Position numbers and translations under genes: made by a program. This document shows, piece after piece, positions 1-12,513 of a stretch of 64,000 nucleotides of DNA. The number at the start of each line of letters is the position of its first letter. Within the stretch, counting starts at the first letter, position 1. The stretch is taken from the NCBI GenBank assembly GCA_911728455.2, contig OU452225.1:15350731-15414730 (forward strand), in the 5' to 3' direction. This DNA comes from Marthasterias glacialis. Lineage: Eukaryota > Echinodermata > Asteroidea > Forcipulatida > Asteriidae. The notes beneath the pieces were generated by a model. That model was not told where the DNA came from, searched no databases, and saw nothing but the letters and a program-made list of their open reading frames with translations.

Positions 1-2643
1 TTCGTCAGAGCGCCCACACATATACCGTACTATGGTGCTAGTACGACCTATAAAATGTCAAAATCTCAATACAACACCCCGGTTACTGGGTCTAGTTGCA
101 CACTAATTTCTCCTGCGCAAGTTTCAAATTTGGATGTCACCCTCGACATTGCAAGCAATGCATTTTGGGGGCCCAAGTGCATATAGAAACTTCACACGAA
201 AAGTACATTATGTTCAGGACGATTTGTACAAGTTTGTGCAATATTTATTAAGCATAATTTTCATCAATATTTTCAAAAGATTCAACATGCTCACCAAGGT
301 CGGCAAGGAGTAGTTTAAAGTACTGCCTAGTACTAGTAGTAGTAGTACTGGGAATATGAACAGACTTTTCAGCAGTGCAATGGACATAACGGAGACTGAC
401 GTCCTACCACTACAGCAGAGCGGGTCCTACTAATTGTCGACCCCTGGCGACCCCTACCGACAACTCGTAAAAACCTACCGACAACTCATTCCATATGCAC
501 TCTTAGTCACTGTTTTAAGCTTTAAATGATAGATAATGTTACTTTGAGTCCTAGAAGCCTTATTTTTACTTCTTTGATACAAGAGAAATAAGTTTTTTCA
601 ATCACGGTATGTGACTTGCCGCGAAGCGACAGTACAGGCCTGCAAGTGCAACTTGTTGGTTGTGCATGTAAATTGTAATGATGGTTGTGGCACTGTTTTG
701 TGAAAAGAAAATCTTCGCTTGGGCCTATAGTATATATCAGTTATAACAACACTAAAACACAAACCTACCTTTCATATACCGATTATGTATGCTGTCAACT
801 TGGAATGTGGTGGCAGACCATCTTAGAAGCAAAATCATTGATAAAAAAAATCTCATTCCCAACAAGACATCCATCCACGCATCACCAACTAAACCACACG
901 TGTGATATCCTCATACAGCGCCCTCTAGCAGCCAAAAAGGTGCACAAAATCTATTGTCAGCAGCTTGATAGAACCCATGCAGTATTGGGATAGCATTAGT
1001 GCTGCATGCCACAATTCCACCAAGGATCAGTTTCCTTGGCTTGGGGTCGAAAAAACACAAATTTATTGCCGTTTTTTCGCATAATTTTTTTTACGAATGG
1101 GGGAGGGGGGAGGGGGAGGGGGTTTCAGTGGATAAGAATTTTGAATCCTGAGCTTAAAATTAACAAGAAAATCCAAACGCCAGAGCAAAAGTAAATATAT
1201 TTCCAGCAGATCATCATCTGCTGTTCTTAAAAAGGAAAGGTGATTCTTACAGGAATATTGCGTTACTTCTTCAAACTCTAGTCTCCATACAGAAAAGATA
1301 TTATTGCTTTTTAACAAAAGTAGGTAGAATTGTCTGAATAGTTATTTTCGTGATGTTGGTTTTTAAAAAATAATGCGTTCTAACATGGAGGTAGAACCAT
1401 GGAGGTAGAAATAAACTTTGTTTACCTCTCTCGGTTTTTACGTCCCTGTGCTGCATGGGTTTTATTATACAGGATTCGCAACAACCTCGTCAACGATTAT
1501 CGCCCTGCTTGTTGTGGGTAGTAAGTAGAGTTCATTTTCTTAACGCTTCAGAATTAATTTCCCAATGTGACAAATTGTAGTTAGTTAATTAACAATTACT
1601 GGTTGTATCGTGCAATGGTTGGATGTAAAGATAGTGGATGTTTTACCAGATCCGGTGTGGCAGGAGCAGTGCTACTGCCGACTGGGCTAGAGGTTTTATT
1701 CCTCCGACGAATTGTGTAGAAATTTCGTTTGATAGTGATAGCGCCCTCTGTTTTTACTTAACTTTCTAAACTTTTAATCAGCCGATATTAAATACACAGG
1801 CCAGGGGGACAAAACCATACCTCCATGCTATAAATAATGCCACCGGTGTGACACACGTACACAATTAGGCGATAATAAGGTATTAAATTACCGGGTTTCA
1901 GTACAACCGACACGCTCTGGTTTGATTACCCATGATTATTGTTTTAATTAATTTTTGTTTTCCCATAAAAAAAATTAGAAAAATAAGAATATAATTTTTT
2001 TCATTAAAAAAAAGACTCCTTAATTTTTTCCATTCATGGATACTATTATAGTTCTTTTTCTTTTGTGGACCCCAATGATTATGTTTTTAAAAGGGAAATA
2101 AAGTAAAAAATTGTAAATAAATGGTCTGTTTTCCATCTTGTGAATACGAAGTCACAACGACAATGTTGGCGCAGAACCAGACTAACGTTTGTCGCGGTAA
2201 AAAAAAAACAGTCCCCAAAAAACAGTCACTGCACATATTCAGTGCTGTTGCGACTTTATAACGTATATCATAGGGGTAAAAAGAAGGCCGGATCGGGCAA
2301 AATATCCGCTGCCAAACTAACAAGTAAAGTAAAAGACCAACTGTTTTAATTATTTCAATGTAAACAAACATTGAAATAAGGCAGATTGATCAGGTCTAAA
2401 AACAATATTTGGGGGACCAAATGTTTGCAGCCATTGAACCATAAAGTGTTATTTATTAATTGGTAAGGTAAAAGGACAAAGTCCTTGACATTCAGAAATA
2501 TTTTGTTTTCATTGTTTTGAAACATTAATAAACAGGTTAGTTAATGGTGTCAAAGTTATTTTCAACTTATTGAAAACTAAAAACTAGACGTTGGGAATTG
2601 ATTTACGCTTCCAAAACCCAAATAAATCTTTTGTTTCCTACAG
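1..2643. other. Region upstream of OMA1, no coding exon recognised
   Basis: I see no open frame with a recognisable family here. The interval should hold the OMA1 promoter and at least one non-coding 5' exon, because the first OMA1 coding exon begins at a splice acceptor (AG at 2642-2643). I could not place that exon. The stretch is AT-rich with A/T runs near 1970-2110 and one striking G-run (1099-1122). Confidence 0.5.
1099..1122 (+). other. G-quadruplex-type G-run
   Basis: Four consecutive runs of five or six G are separated by single A residues. This is an ideal parallel G-quadruplex pattern with one-base loops. It lies about 1.5 kb upstream of the OMA1 start codon. Confidence 0.6.
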
Positions 2644-2657
2644 GTTGCTCGTATTAA

Positions 2658-5600
2658 ATGATGGCTAGTAGGAGATTTATACAGCAGTGGATGCCGACGT
2701 CGTGTCGGCAGTATGCAAGGTCACATTGTAGCACAAGATGGTGTGATTCCTTAAAGACTCAATGCCAACCATCTCCTCGTATCCCTCAGACCAAATCTCC
2801 TACCAAGCAACCATTGAGGACAATCTGTAGTTCAACACATTGGAACAGATATTGTTTGAATACATTGTGTAAGCAACCAGCAAAGTCCCGACAATTCTTA
2901 TTGGACTTTTCTGTCGGTCGGTCCAGAACTCTGCTGTATGGATGCGAGAGGGCATTCAAAACCTCCCCTCCTCATCACGCCTTTCCTCCGTTGATTGCTC
3001 TTCTAGTCGTCAAGCCGATTGCAAAATTGACTGCTATAGTCAGTGGACGGTAAGTTGCCATCACAACTGGATCATTGTACTGTTATTGAAGGTATTTTTG
3101 ATGAACCAGCAAAAGGTGGTGATATCATTTAACTCTTCAGATAGTAGCCGCCGTGAAGCGGCTTGTACCAAAATGCCCACAGCGGCCACAAATGGCTGCC
3201 ACAGTTGCCACAAATGGCCGCCAGACTTGACCTACTTTCACTCAACCAAAAAGTTAAAATCATGTGAAGATCACGTCCTGAATTGACATAATTATTCCAA
3301 GTCTTGGCTGAAAAAATAGAGCCCTTGAAAACATCAACAATATCAGGCATGTCTGGGCATTTTGGTGGTGTTTGTAAAGAAATCAATGGTCTCTGAAAAA
3401 TAAAAGGTCAATAAAATCAACTGCCAACTTTTTGATTCTTCATTTACAGTGCCTTCAGGAACTGGTGGAAAACACTGCCTCACAACAAAAGACAGTACTT
3501 CTACGAGACCCTACGTAGGAACAAGTACAAGATTTTAGCCACAGTGGTCGGTACAATAGGAGTTGGAGCTCTGTACTATTACAGCCACTTACAAATGACA
3601 CCTGTCACTAATAGAAGACGATTTATAGCACTTACTGACAACCAGCTTAGGAAAATTGCTGAAACAGAATATGAAAAAGTAGGTTGACAAAAGGTTATGC
3701 CCATTTTATTCCCCAGTTGTAAAAAATAACTTTTTGACTTCCCATACAAAAATTTGTTAAAAGGAATTTGCCCGATTATATTTCACAATTAAAAACCTGA
3801 CTTATTTGTATTTTTGACTAAAAATCTCAAAATACCCCCCCCCCATATACAACAATATAGCAACATGTTGGGACTTAGATAAGATTGGTATGCGCGACCC
3901 AGTGATAAGCAATTGTTATTTGGGCCTACAATCCTCAGTCCTCCGCAATCCTCCACTTTATGGTCACTAAACACCGACATGCTTGGACTTGCATAAGACT
4001 GGTATGCCTGGCCCAGTGATAAGCAATTGTTCATAGGGCCTACAGACCTCAATCCTCTACAATCAGACAACTCTTGATTAATATTTTAGAAGATATGTTA
4101 AGGTTAGGGTTAAATGTTGCAAACTAACTTTAAAAGTTTCTTCATATTTAGATTTTGCAATGTTCTCATTTTGAAGTTAAAAAAGTATTAAAACTGAATC
4201 GACAGTCTACTTGTGGAAATTGGACTAAATACCTGTGTTGTGGGGAGCTTAGGTAAAATCTTGCTTATCATTTCGTCAATCCTTTTGTTGTTTGATACGA
4301 TTTCAGATGAAGTCACTACACATTGACAAGTGTGTGCATAGCTCACATCCACTCTACCTGACCATAGGAAGAATTGTACTGAAGATTACTGAAGCCAATC
4401 AAGACATTGCCCGGATAGCTGACCGGACATGGACGATACATATCATTGACAAAGAAGAAAAGAATGCATTTGTATTGCCAGTAAGTCAACGTGTTAGGTT
4501 TAGAAACATGGGTTACAAGTTTCACAAACGGATAAAGTCATGTTAGCGATCTTTGGTATGTTGAGTTTCTGGCTTGGTTAACCCTAGTCCAGATTCTGGC
4601 CATTTTTTTGTTCTATCGTTCTCCTGATTCCACGGACAACCCTATACGCTTTGCCCAATTCAGTGACCTGAGAAAATGATAACCTGGGCTGTGTATAGAC
4701 GTTGAGGGCGTAGTTGGAAACACTAGTTAACGGAAACGGTCCAAGCACTGGACTAGGTTAACCCTTACAAGGCACTATAATGTGTCTTATGGTTTAAACT
4801 TAGCTGCGCATTACTAGTAGTTAAAATAATGAGCACTTTGAGATGCCCTCGGGTGTGATAAAGTTAACAGCTGCGTTTTGTTATCATTGTCCTTCCACTG
4901 AAATTGTTTGTTACAGAATGGTGAAATCTTTGTCTTTACTGGTATTCTAAAAGCTGTGTCCAATGAAGAACAACTTGGAACAGTGCTTGCTCATGAGATA
5001 GCACACGTTGTACTCAACCATGCTGTAAGTTACTCACCCATACTTCCTGTCATAAAATGCAATTCCTACAGCCTGACCAATCAATATCATCCACTTTGGT
5101 TTAGAGTGATAGGTACACTATGCAGCCCTGCAATATATGTTGTGAATGCATCTACACAGTACACAGTCAACCCTCCTGTCTGACCATTCAATATCACCTA
5201 CTTTGGTTTTGAGTGATCGATATACTACATGTACGTAGCCTGCTATATATCATGTGGTGAATGCATCTACACAGTATACAGTCAACCCTCCTACTGTCTG
5301 ACCACTCAATATCATCCTTTCTGGTTTTGAGTGATTGATACACTATGCAGCCCTGCAATATATCATGGGGTAAATACATCTACACAGTACACAGTCAACC
5401 CTCCTACTGTCTGACCAGTCAATATCATCCACATGGTTTTGAATGATAGATACACTATGCAGCCCTGCAATGTGATTTCATGTAGTGCATACATCTACAC
5501 AGCCTGTATTTTACATACGTACACATTTACAGTCAGTTCTGTCACAGAGAGGACCCATGGCTCTATGCACAGTTATGCCAACGCAGGCCAGATTGCTTCG

Positions 5601-8443
5601 TTCTTGAAAGGGCAAGGGCACCAAGGCATTTTCTTCTTGATAAAGGGCAACTCTATGAGGAAATTGTAAATTTCTATTGGAACATTTCGAGGACACCAAG
5701 GCAATGACCAGGGGCAGTGGAGGCAACTGCCTCCATTGCCTCTGTGAAGTATCACCGTCCTGCTGCACCGTGCACAACCTGAGGAGTTAATTGGTTTTGG
5801 TTGGTCAAAATTAATAGAATAAGGATATCCTATAAAGCGTAATTCTTATCAAATAACAAGGGATGAAATCAATGCAGCTTTTTTTTTTAACACATGACGG
5901 TAAACCCAATTACTCTTTATTCCTAATTCAACAGGCAGAGCAGGTCAGCTTTACAGAGTTTGTTGACTTGCTTCTCATCGTGGTCTTGGCAGCTCTCTGG
6001 GCTCTTCTACCTAGTGATGGGATAGCGCTGGTAGCAACATGGTTCAAACAGAAAGTTGTGGAGGTAGAGAAATAGTTTCAGTTAGTTGGAATGAAGCTGC
6101 TTCACAGTGTAGATTTAGACTGTTGAAAGATTACTTTCATCAATATGAGGGGCAGTTCACTGATTATAAAAAAAAAGAAGAAAAAAAACCTTTATACATG
6201 TACCTACCAATCCTCCAGAGGTTCTCTGGAGGATTGGTACGTGTATAAATGTTTTTTGAGAAACAGTTCTTTTAAAAAAACTGCCAAAGTCAGGGAAATT
6301 AAATAGCAATCGAAGTCCCCCAAATCAATATAGCTTTTTCAATTGCTGCAATTGAAGTAAGCATGATATAGATGTACACAGTTCCTGATACGTACAGCCT
6401 TTTCACGTCACCACCTAATTTGATGAAATTAGAACATGGGATGGTTGACCGGTGGTACATCAAAGACTAGAAGATGTGAAATTAAACTCTTCCACAGGCC
6501 AATGATGAAACGTGTCAGTAATGACATGTCAATCTGGGGTAGTTCATCTTATATCATGACAACTAAGGTAACTGAAAATCAGGCAGAAGTGAACCCTCCC
6601 TACTCTGAATAATGCAAGTCACTAATTTGACATGTTGCCTTCTCCTGTTTCAGCTCTTACTTGAAATGCCCTACAGTCGTAATCTTGAAGCAGAAGCCGA
6701 TGAAGTTGGTCTACTCCTAGCAGCAAAGGTAAATAAGGAATAAGATCTTAAGCATTGTTATATAGAGTATGGTGTGAGGACAATGGAAGGGGTCAATATG
6801 GCAGTTCGGCTGGTGTGAGATCAATCCAAGTGGTCAATATGGCAGTTTGGTCAATTGTTTCTCCTCACACAGATTGTTTTCTCTGCGTTTAGATTAGAAC
6901 CTTTGTGTGTGCATTCCAGGGTTATGAAATCAGTCTCATGCCAATTGCTGTTGTGTTTAAGCTTGTCTACTCATCATCACTAAATGACATTTTTCTCTGA
7001 CAGAGCTGTTTTGACGTCCGTGAAAGCAAAGCCTTCTGGGAATCCATGGCATTACAGAGCAATGGAGGTGGTGAAGATTTAGACATTGAGTGGTTGAGTA
7101 CACATCCAACACATCAGAACCGAGCAGATAAACTAGACACCTTGATGCCACAAGTAAGTCAAACCTTTCCTAGTTCTGATAGAAATACCTCAACCCTAAC
7201 CCTCTTAAATCCTCTCCAGGAAATCGTCTGATTGTGATGGATTCAGGAAGTTAGGCCCAAATAACAATCGCTTATAACTGGGCGAGGCATACTAATCTTA
7301 TCAAAAGTCCAAACACGTTGGTGTTGAGTGACCATAGAGTGGAGGATTTAGGTTGCAGACCTGGAAGCCATGGCCTCTGTCACCTCGGTCTTGGCCTTGG
7401 TGCCCTTTTGAAAATGCCCCATAGACTTTAAGATTTTCCAATGGAAGTGCCATTTGCAAAATGAAATTGGCCTTGTGAAATTCCATGCCTGAGGTTGGCT
7501 ATGGGCATGTTAGCTTTTGGAGTAAGAGTTGAAAGTACCTCATCGCTTTTCTTACCGTACCGTGTTAAAGCTGCTTCAAATTTGGTGGTCAAGTTTTAGT
7601 CATCACAATGAAAAACTGTTGTTTTGACACAGTGACGCAGATTTTGTGCATGCTCCGTCTTGTCTATTTCCATTTTGACAAAGCTGTTTTACAGACAAGG
7701 TGTTTGTGTTTTCTACAGTGGATGGATTATTTTGTAATGTTTTCTACTTATTCTTCTTTCCTGAAATGCAAGAGAAATAAATTTTGATTATACATGCCTT
7801 TCTTGAAGACAATTCTATCATTTTAGGTTCACTTTTAGTATAGATTTTGATTTAGTTCTCTGATAAGGGTCAACAATGTTTTTCTATGTTTACGAACATA
7901 CAATGTAGGCAGGGTTCTCCCCATGCACAAGCTAGCGTATCGGGCTGATACATGCGAATTACGGGCCGATACGCAAACCAAACAAACATTAAATAAAAAC
8001 ATTCCACGGACCTGCTACCAATTCAGCATGCTTCGGCCACACTTTCAAAATTTGGGTCCAGATTGCCCCCCCAGTTTTGAAAAATCCTGGGGAGAACCCT
8101 GAGAGGCCCTTTTCAAAATGACAGCTTGAGCTCTGGCTGAGGCTTTGTCAGCCACTTTGAAAGCCTGTATTGAAATACACGTTTTCAAAATAACCGAAGG
8201 AGCCAGAGCAGGTTTCGAACAGAGCCGTAGATCCTGTGTTACAACCTCTATTCCAAAAAACTATCAATTATTTTCTCTCATTTACGACAGGCGTTGGAGT
8301 TAAGGAAACTTTGTAAGTGCCCTCCTCTTCCAAAGACCGATCCGTCACTTGCTGTTCAGAAACAGCGAGAGATTCTCCAGGAGGAGCGAGAGAGGAGGAA
8401 AGAACAGCCACTGGTCATGTCAGGAATCCAAATATCATCGTAA
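2658..8443 (+). CDS. OMA1: OMA1 mitochondrial zinc metallopeptidase (8 coding exons, complete)
   Basis: Exons 2658-3049, 3450-3678, 4307-4480, 4917-5024, 5935-6063, 6654-6728, 7004-7153 and 8291-8443 join in frame to 469 residues, slightly shorter than the vertebrate protein. All introns are GT/AG. The start ATG is preceded directly by an in-frame TAA. A hydrophobic helix lies at about residues 158-178. The M48 zinc motif HEIAH is at 291-295, the third ligand is Glu356 in EAEAD (356-360), and a second hydrophobic segment lies in 302-344. The conserved WLSTHP stretch is in exon 7. In the known family this inner-membrane protease is activated by stress and cleaves OPA1 and DELE1. The first ~130 residues are basic and Ser/Thr-rich, as expected for a mitochondrial targeting region. 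All catalytic residues are present. It converges with AEBP2. Confidence 0.95.
3868..4062 (+). repeat. Two-unit tandem repeat (~113 bp) in OMA1 intron 2
   Basis: Two diverged units contain the shared segment TAAGCAATTGTT followed by a Cys/Thr-neutral CCTACA stretch and CTCAATCCTC-like ends. An inverted third copy lies in OMA1 intron 7 (7225-7365). It is probably a non-autonomous repeat of unknown class. Confidence 0.6.
5068..5503 (+). repeat. Four-copy tandem repeat, period 107-118 bp, OMA1 intron 4
   Basis: The anchor TGACCA followed by ATCAATATCA-like sequence recurs at 5074, 5181, 5299 and 5412. Each unit also carries TGCAGCCCTGCAATAT and CATCTACACAGT. A single inverted copy is found near AEBP2 (15283-15415), so this is a dispersed repeat that expanded locally. 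Confidence 0.75.
5584..5764 (+). mobile_element. CAGGCC-type inverted-repeat element, copy 1
   Basis: About 180 bp, strongly similar to 16702-16877 (shared GCTTCGTTCTTGAAAGGGCA and GGAGGCAA(C/T)TGCCTCC). It starts with CAGGCCA and has an internal palindrome GGCAACTGCC. There is no coding capacity. It is a MITE-like element in OMA1 intron 4. Confidence 0.65.
6191..6248 (+). repeat. Near-perfect hairpin in OMA1 intron 5
   Basis: Arms of about 27 bases read TTTATACATGTACC...TCCAGAG and the reverse complement ...GGTACGTGTATAAA with almost no loop. The transcript would form a very stable stem. Confidence 0.75.
7225..7365 (-). repeat. Inverted copy of the 3868-4062 repeat
   Basis: The reverse complement matches the intron-2 repeat, including GATAAGATTAGTATGCC and GCGATTGTTATTTGGGCC. 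It lies just downstream of OMA1 exon 7. Confidence 0.6.
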
Positions 8444-8730
8444 TGTAATGACTGATAAATTAATGGACAGTGCAAAGAGATACACGGTTTAAGATCAGAC
8501 CTATTACTGCACGGATGAAATGGCAGTATTTGCCTGAAAGAACGGCCATTGGCCATGTTAGAAATCCAAATGTTCTGATTTCCTATCATATGAAATAGCT
8601 GCGCTGGTAGAAAAATTCCACAAATGACAAAAATAACTTCATTACCCAGATATGACTGCTTTTAGTCATAATTAGTGAAGAAGCGACAGTTGGATTTCCT
8701 TAATATAAAGAATTTTCACTGCTTCAAAAA

Positions 8731-8750
8731 AATAAAAATTAAAAAATAAA
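8731..8750 (+). promoter_or_regulatory. Candidate OMA1 polyadenylation signals
   Basis: AATAAA occurs at 8731 and 8745, about 290-310 bases after the OMA1 stop codon, in an A-rich tract. This is the first clear signal after the stop. Confidence 0.4.
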
Positions 8751-9613
8751 TCGATCAAAAAATAAAAAATTGACCACTGTTTTATATTGTGGTTTTGAGC
8801 ATCACAACATTTCTACCTAAGTTTTAACAAATTGTACCTCAATCAGATACATAATTATATCCTTTTAATAGAACCTTCTTCTTTTTTAAGTTTATCTCTT
8901 TTTTAAGAGGAATTTATTAGACAATGAACTTTTACCTGGTATGTTCTGCTGCCTCATACATATGGCATGCAATTGCCGTTAGTCAAAGAAAGAAAAAGAT
9001 GGGGGAAAAAAAAGGAAAGTACCAAGCACTGTGGACTGTGTTTTTCAATTTTCAATGGCACAGCTGAGAAACCAAAGATGAGATCAGCTGATCAGCTGGA
9101 AAGTTGCCTGCCTAATGCACGTAGCATCTAGCTTAGTCTTCTATGAAAAAAATGCAGTTAGTACACTTAAAACATTAAAAAAAAATAATGTCACACAAAT
9201 TTTATAAAAATTAAATGTTTACATTTGTATGAGATTAATTAGAGAGTCCATGTTAAAAAAAACCATGTGGTCAAAACACCACAATAAACGGCAATTAGAC
9301 AATTTTTGAAATTCCAAATAATTTATTCTTACACCTTGAGTGTAATTCAGATTATAAATTCATGCTAAAAATTCAGAAAATTGCATGTCATGTTCAAAAT
9401 TTATTTTTAAGAAATTACAATTTCTTAAAAACAGCAACGACTGAATGTACATTGTAAAATACTAAAGGAATGTTGATTGAATAAAAAAAGAGACAATTCA
9501 ATTAAAATTTCAGAAAATTGTAAAATTCTTTTGACATTACATTGAAGTAAAAAAAAGTAATAATCTCTTTAATTGATGTAATAATTGCATCGAAGATCAA
9601 GAATTTGATTTTA

Positions 9614-9770
9614 CCCGTACACCGATACGTTGTAAGCATTGTTCACTTGGCGATTTCCAGTCCCTACTCTAAGAGTGCGGGGGTCGTGGGTTTGAATCCC
9701 TCCTGAGTAGTCTGTGAATTTCTTTTTCTACAGGACTCAAAAGCACACATCGGTGTACTGGTACAACCAA
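9614..9770 (+). mobile_element. Composite SINE (family A), head and opposed tails
   Basis: A Pol III B-box-like GGGTTTGAATCCC is followed by the family tail ACAGGACTCAAAAGCAC...CATCGGTGTA. In front of it lies an inverted tail (ACACCGATACGTTGTAAGCA). The pieces look like two copies inserted head to tail in opposite orientation. Confidence 0.6.
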
Positions 9771-11426
9771 CATTTTAACATTTCAAATAATCTTGTTAAT
9801 ATGGCAAGTGATGTACTAAACGAGGTGAATCCAGCCCCCTTGTTTACAATGAATTAAAAAAAAAAAAAAAAATTGAAGTTGCAGCATTTTGTTCTCCAAA
9901 GCAAAATCCGATTTTAAGTTAATAGAGATCACAAGGCTGTCTCTGAATTAGTAGCTATGGGTGCTGTGGGTGTGGCTTGGTCGTCCCATGAACAAGCATT
10001 GAAGCACAGGATGCCCATAGGAACACCCACAACACCAGTTGCAGTCGCCGCTTCAGACTACCGCCAAATTTAGACATCGTCTGATGCAGTTTGTAAACAA
10101 CTACATGAACTGCTGTTAAAAAAGGGGACAAAAAATTTGAAGACTCTTGCAGTATCAGCACCATGGAAATATTGCTTAGGAAATAATAGTGGCTCTGAAA
10201 AGAGCTGGTGTAACAGTACCATAGTTCTTTCAATCAATTCAAAGCAGTATGTAAAAGTAACCAGAGAACAGTGATTGTCGTAGGAAGTTGTTACACTGTC
10301 ATTTTTCTTCTGAATTTCCCAATACCTTCAGTGACATATATTTTTTTTCATGGTGCTATTGCACACCTCAAATGATTGTATTGTATCCATGCAAAGTTAC
10401 TTGGTACCAAAAAACCTCTCTCCTTCTAAATGTGAACTCGTTAAAAACTAATTTGAAAACATGCTACAGAACAGGTTGATATTCAGAGACCCATTTTACT
10501 ATAAAGGGAGCCCTCTTGTGACATGAGAGTGTATACTCCCAAGAATTCATTATGGAAATTGAACAGGGGGAAATATTCATCATTCTGATTTTATTTTTTA
10601 CTACTAAAGAAATGATCAAAAACCACCCCCAAGCAGGTGTTATTTTGATTGGTCCTTTGTAGGAGACTTTTTTTTAGTGCATAGCAAATTGTTTGCTAAA
10701 AACATCATAACTTTATGTAGAGTCCAATTTCATGTAAGCGGAAAAAACATCGCTCACAAAAGCAGAAAATCTACACTTAAGTGTATTTCAAAGGTGCACC
10801 AATGAGTTTCTGCTTTAGTGCGTGTGTACTTCAAATTACTATACATTCTTCGATTACACATCTTGTGCAGAAATTTGGTGTTTACCCTGTTCAAGCAGAA
10901 AATAGTGACCTTAAGCTCAGAATTCCACTGTAAGCAGATCCATAAATCAGGCCCACAGGGTTTCTGTGTGAAAAAAAAAAAAAAAAAAAAAAAACTTAGC
11001 TGATGAAATAATGGGGCATTATTTCCTTCGATGTTTTCTTGCTCGGTGGAGCCCTCCTAAGCCGGGGTGTAAGAGTCTCATAGTATCAGGGGGAAGACTG
11101 GTCATTGGAACTGCCCTCTGTGCCTCCCTCTGGATTTCACGCTCATTCACCCAAGAATCTGGAAGGCTGTAAAGGTATATTATATACAAATGTTTTTTTT
11201 ATTATTTTTTTTTATGAACTGCTCTTGTTAAGGAGCACCCAAACAAAAACAAGCAAAATATCCCATAGGGATAGCTACGTGCTTGTTTCAACAGACCACC
11301 CCACAATAAAAAACAAGAAAAAAAGAAAAGAAACGATAGTTACTGGACTATGCCTCGCTCACTAGAAAGTGATGAGAGACATGACCATTAGCATCACACT
11401 GCAGTCCTATTGGCCCTAAGCTGGTT

Positions 11427-11711
11427 CTAATACTTAATGTATTTATTTACTCTACACTTGAAGGACTGCATGCCCTGGTAAGTAATGTCTGAAATAACTG
11501 ATGATGGTTGGCTGTTCCAGATCTTTACAGTTGCAGGAAGGAAAGCCCTGTCAAAACTTTGCAAAGTTCTTGCTGCAGTCATACCCTGAGGGACCAGGGA
11601 CTGTAGAGCAAATCTGTTGAGTAGCAAAGATTGCCTGGTTTGTCGAGCAGCAGGTTGCCTTACAGGCGGGACAATCGATTTCAGCAAGTTGGGGCACCTG
11701 CTGCACTGCAT
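11427..11711 (-). pseudogene. C-terminal fragment of a non-LTR retrotransposon reverse transcriptase
   Basis: A 95-codon frame contains RTLQSFDRAFLPATVKIWN (basic and Phe-rich, then IWNSLP-like) and ends MQSFKCRVNKYI. This matches the conserved C-terminal tail of CR1/L2/jockey-type reverse transcriptases (S/F-x-P-R/A-T-x-x-x-WN, then F-K). Only the tail survives, and there is no upstream palm domain. It is a 5'-truncated LINE relic. Confidence 0.65.
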
Positions 11712-12004
11712 CCTATATAAACAGGAGACTGCTGCTTGAATTGGAACCGCTTTGAATTATAATTATTACAGGACTAAAAAGTACTTGAAAAAAAACAGAC
11801 TTGTACTGGGGGGGGGGAGAGGGGGGGCATGGCATTCTGGACCCAAAATTGACCAAGTTTTGCTGAAGCACGCTGAATTGAAACTGGGTCCACAAAATGT
11901 TTCTTTACTTTCTGCTGTGCAATCTAGAGCATTTTAATTATTATTATTAATTTTTTTCGTCTGCAATGTTCTCACGTATCGGCACAAAATTTGCACATAT
12001 CAGC

Positions 12005-12324
12005 CAGTGCCTACAATTTTAGGGGGGGGGGCACCATTTTTCCTAGGGGGGCACTTTTGGCCAATTAAAACTGTAGTTTCCGTTTGTATTTTCCCTAAAC
12101 AAGCCCCTTTTCAGCACTCTTCTGACATGTTGAGGTAAAACAAAATACATTCTGCATGTAAATAATTAAAAAAATAGTTTTCAAAACATTGAAGTTACTA
12201 CATAAAAGCTCATAAAATGTAACATTTTAAGTCCAGATTTCAAATTGGCGGATACCCGGGCACGGACATCAGTTAGGGGGGCATGTGCCGCCCCATGCCC
12301 CCACCCCCCTTAGTTACGCCACTG
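12005..12324. mobile_element. G/C-rich terminal inverted-repeat element (CAGTGGCGTAAC type)
   Basis: It starts AGTGCCTAC...TTTAGGGGGGGG and ends CCCCCCTTAGTTACGCCACTG. The ends are inverted and followed inward by G-runs. Elements of this look also occur at 55577-55776. There is no coding capacity. Confidence 0.5.
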
Positions 12325-12513
12325 ATATCAGCCCAATATGCTAGGTTGTGCAAGAGGAAAAATCCGAAACCTATTAAAATGTCACTAGAAGTATGACGAG
12401 GCCTGATGAATGTCAATAAAGTATACAGACTCAAAGAAGTAAATTGGGTTGCGTCACTAAAAAAAACATTTTATTTACAACCTTTTTTTAAAATCATCAT
12501 AATAAATACTTAC

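Larger units (their letters stand above)
8444..12513. other. OMA1 / AEBP2 convergent intergenic or 3' region
   Basis: It holds the 3' ends of two convergent genes. The missing C-terminal exon of AEBP2 is expected somewhere here, on the minus strand, but I found no match to its conserved tail. Otherwise it contains AT-rich DNA, a composite SINE (9614-9770), a LINE fragment (11427-11711) and a G-rich inverted-repeat element (12005-12324). Confidence 0.5.

Noticed and set aside
10112..10113. Acceptor as the start of the missing AEBP2 terminal exon
   Set aside because: In the required phase it gives only about 14 codons before a stop, with no similarity to the AEBP2 tail.
9955..10233. 92-codon minus-strand frame with SLKRRLQ
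   Set aside because: Superficial basic-tail similarity to AEBP2, but the phase does not fit the preceding exon and no other residues align.
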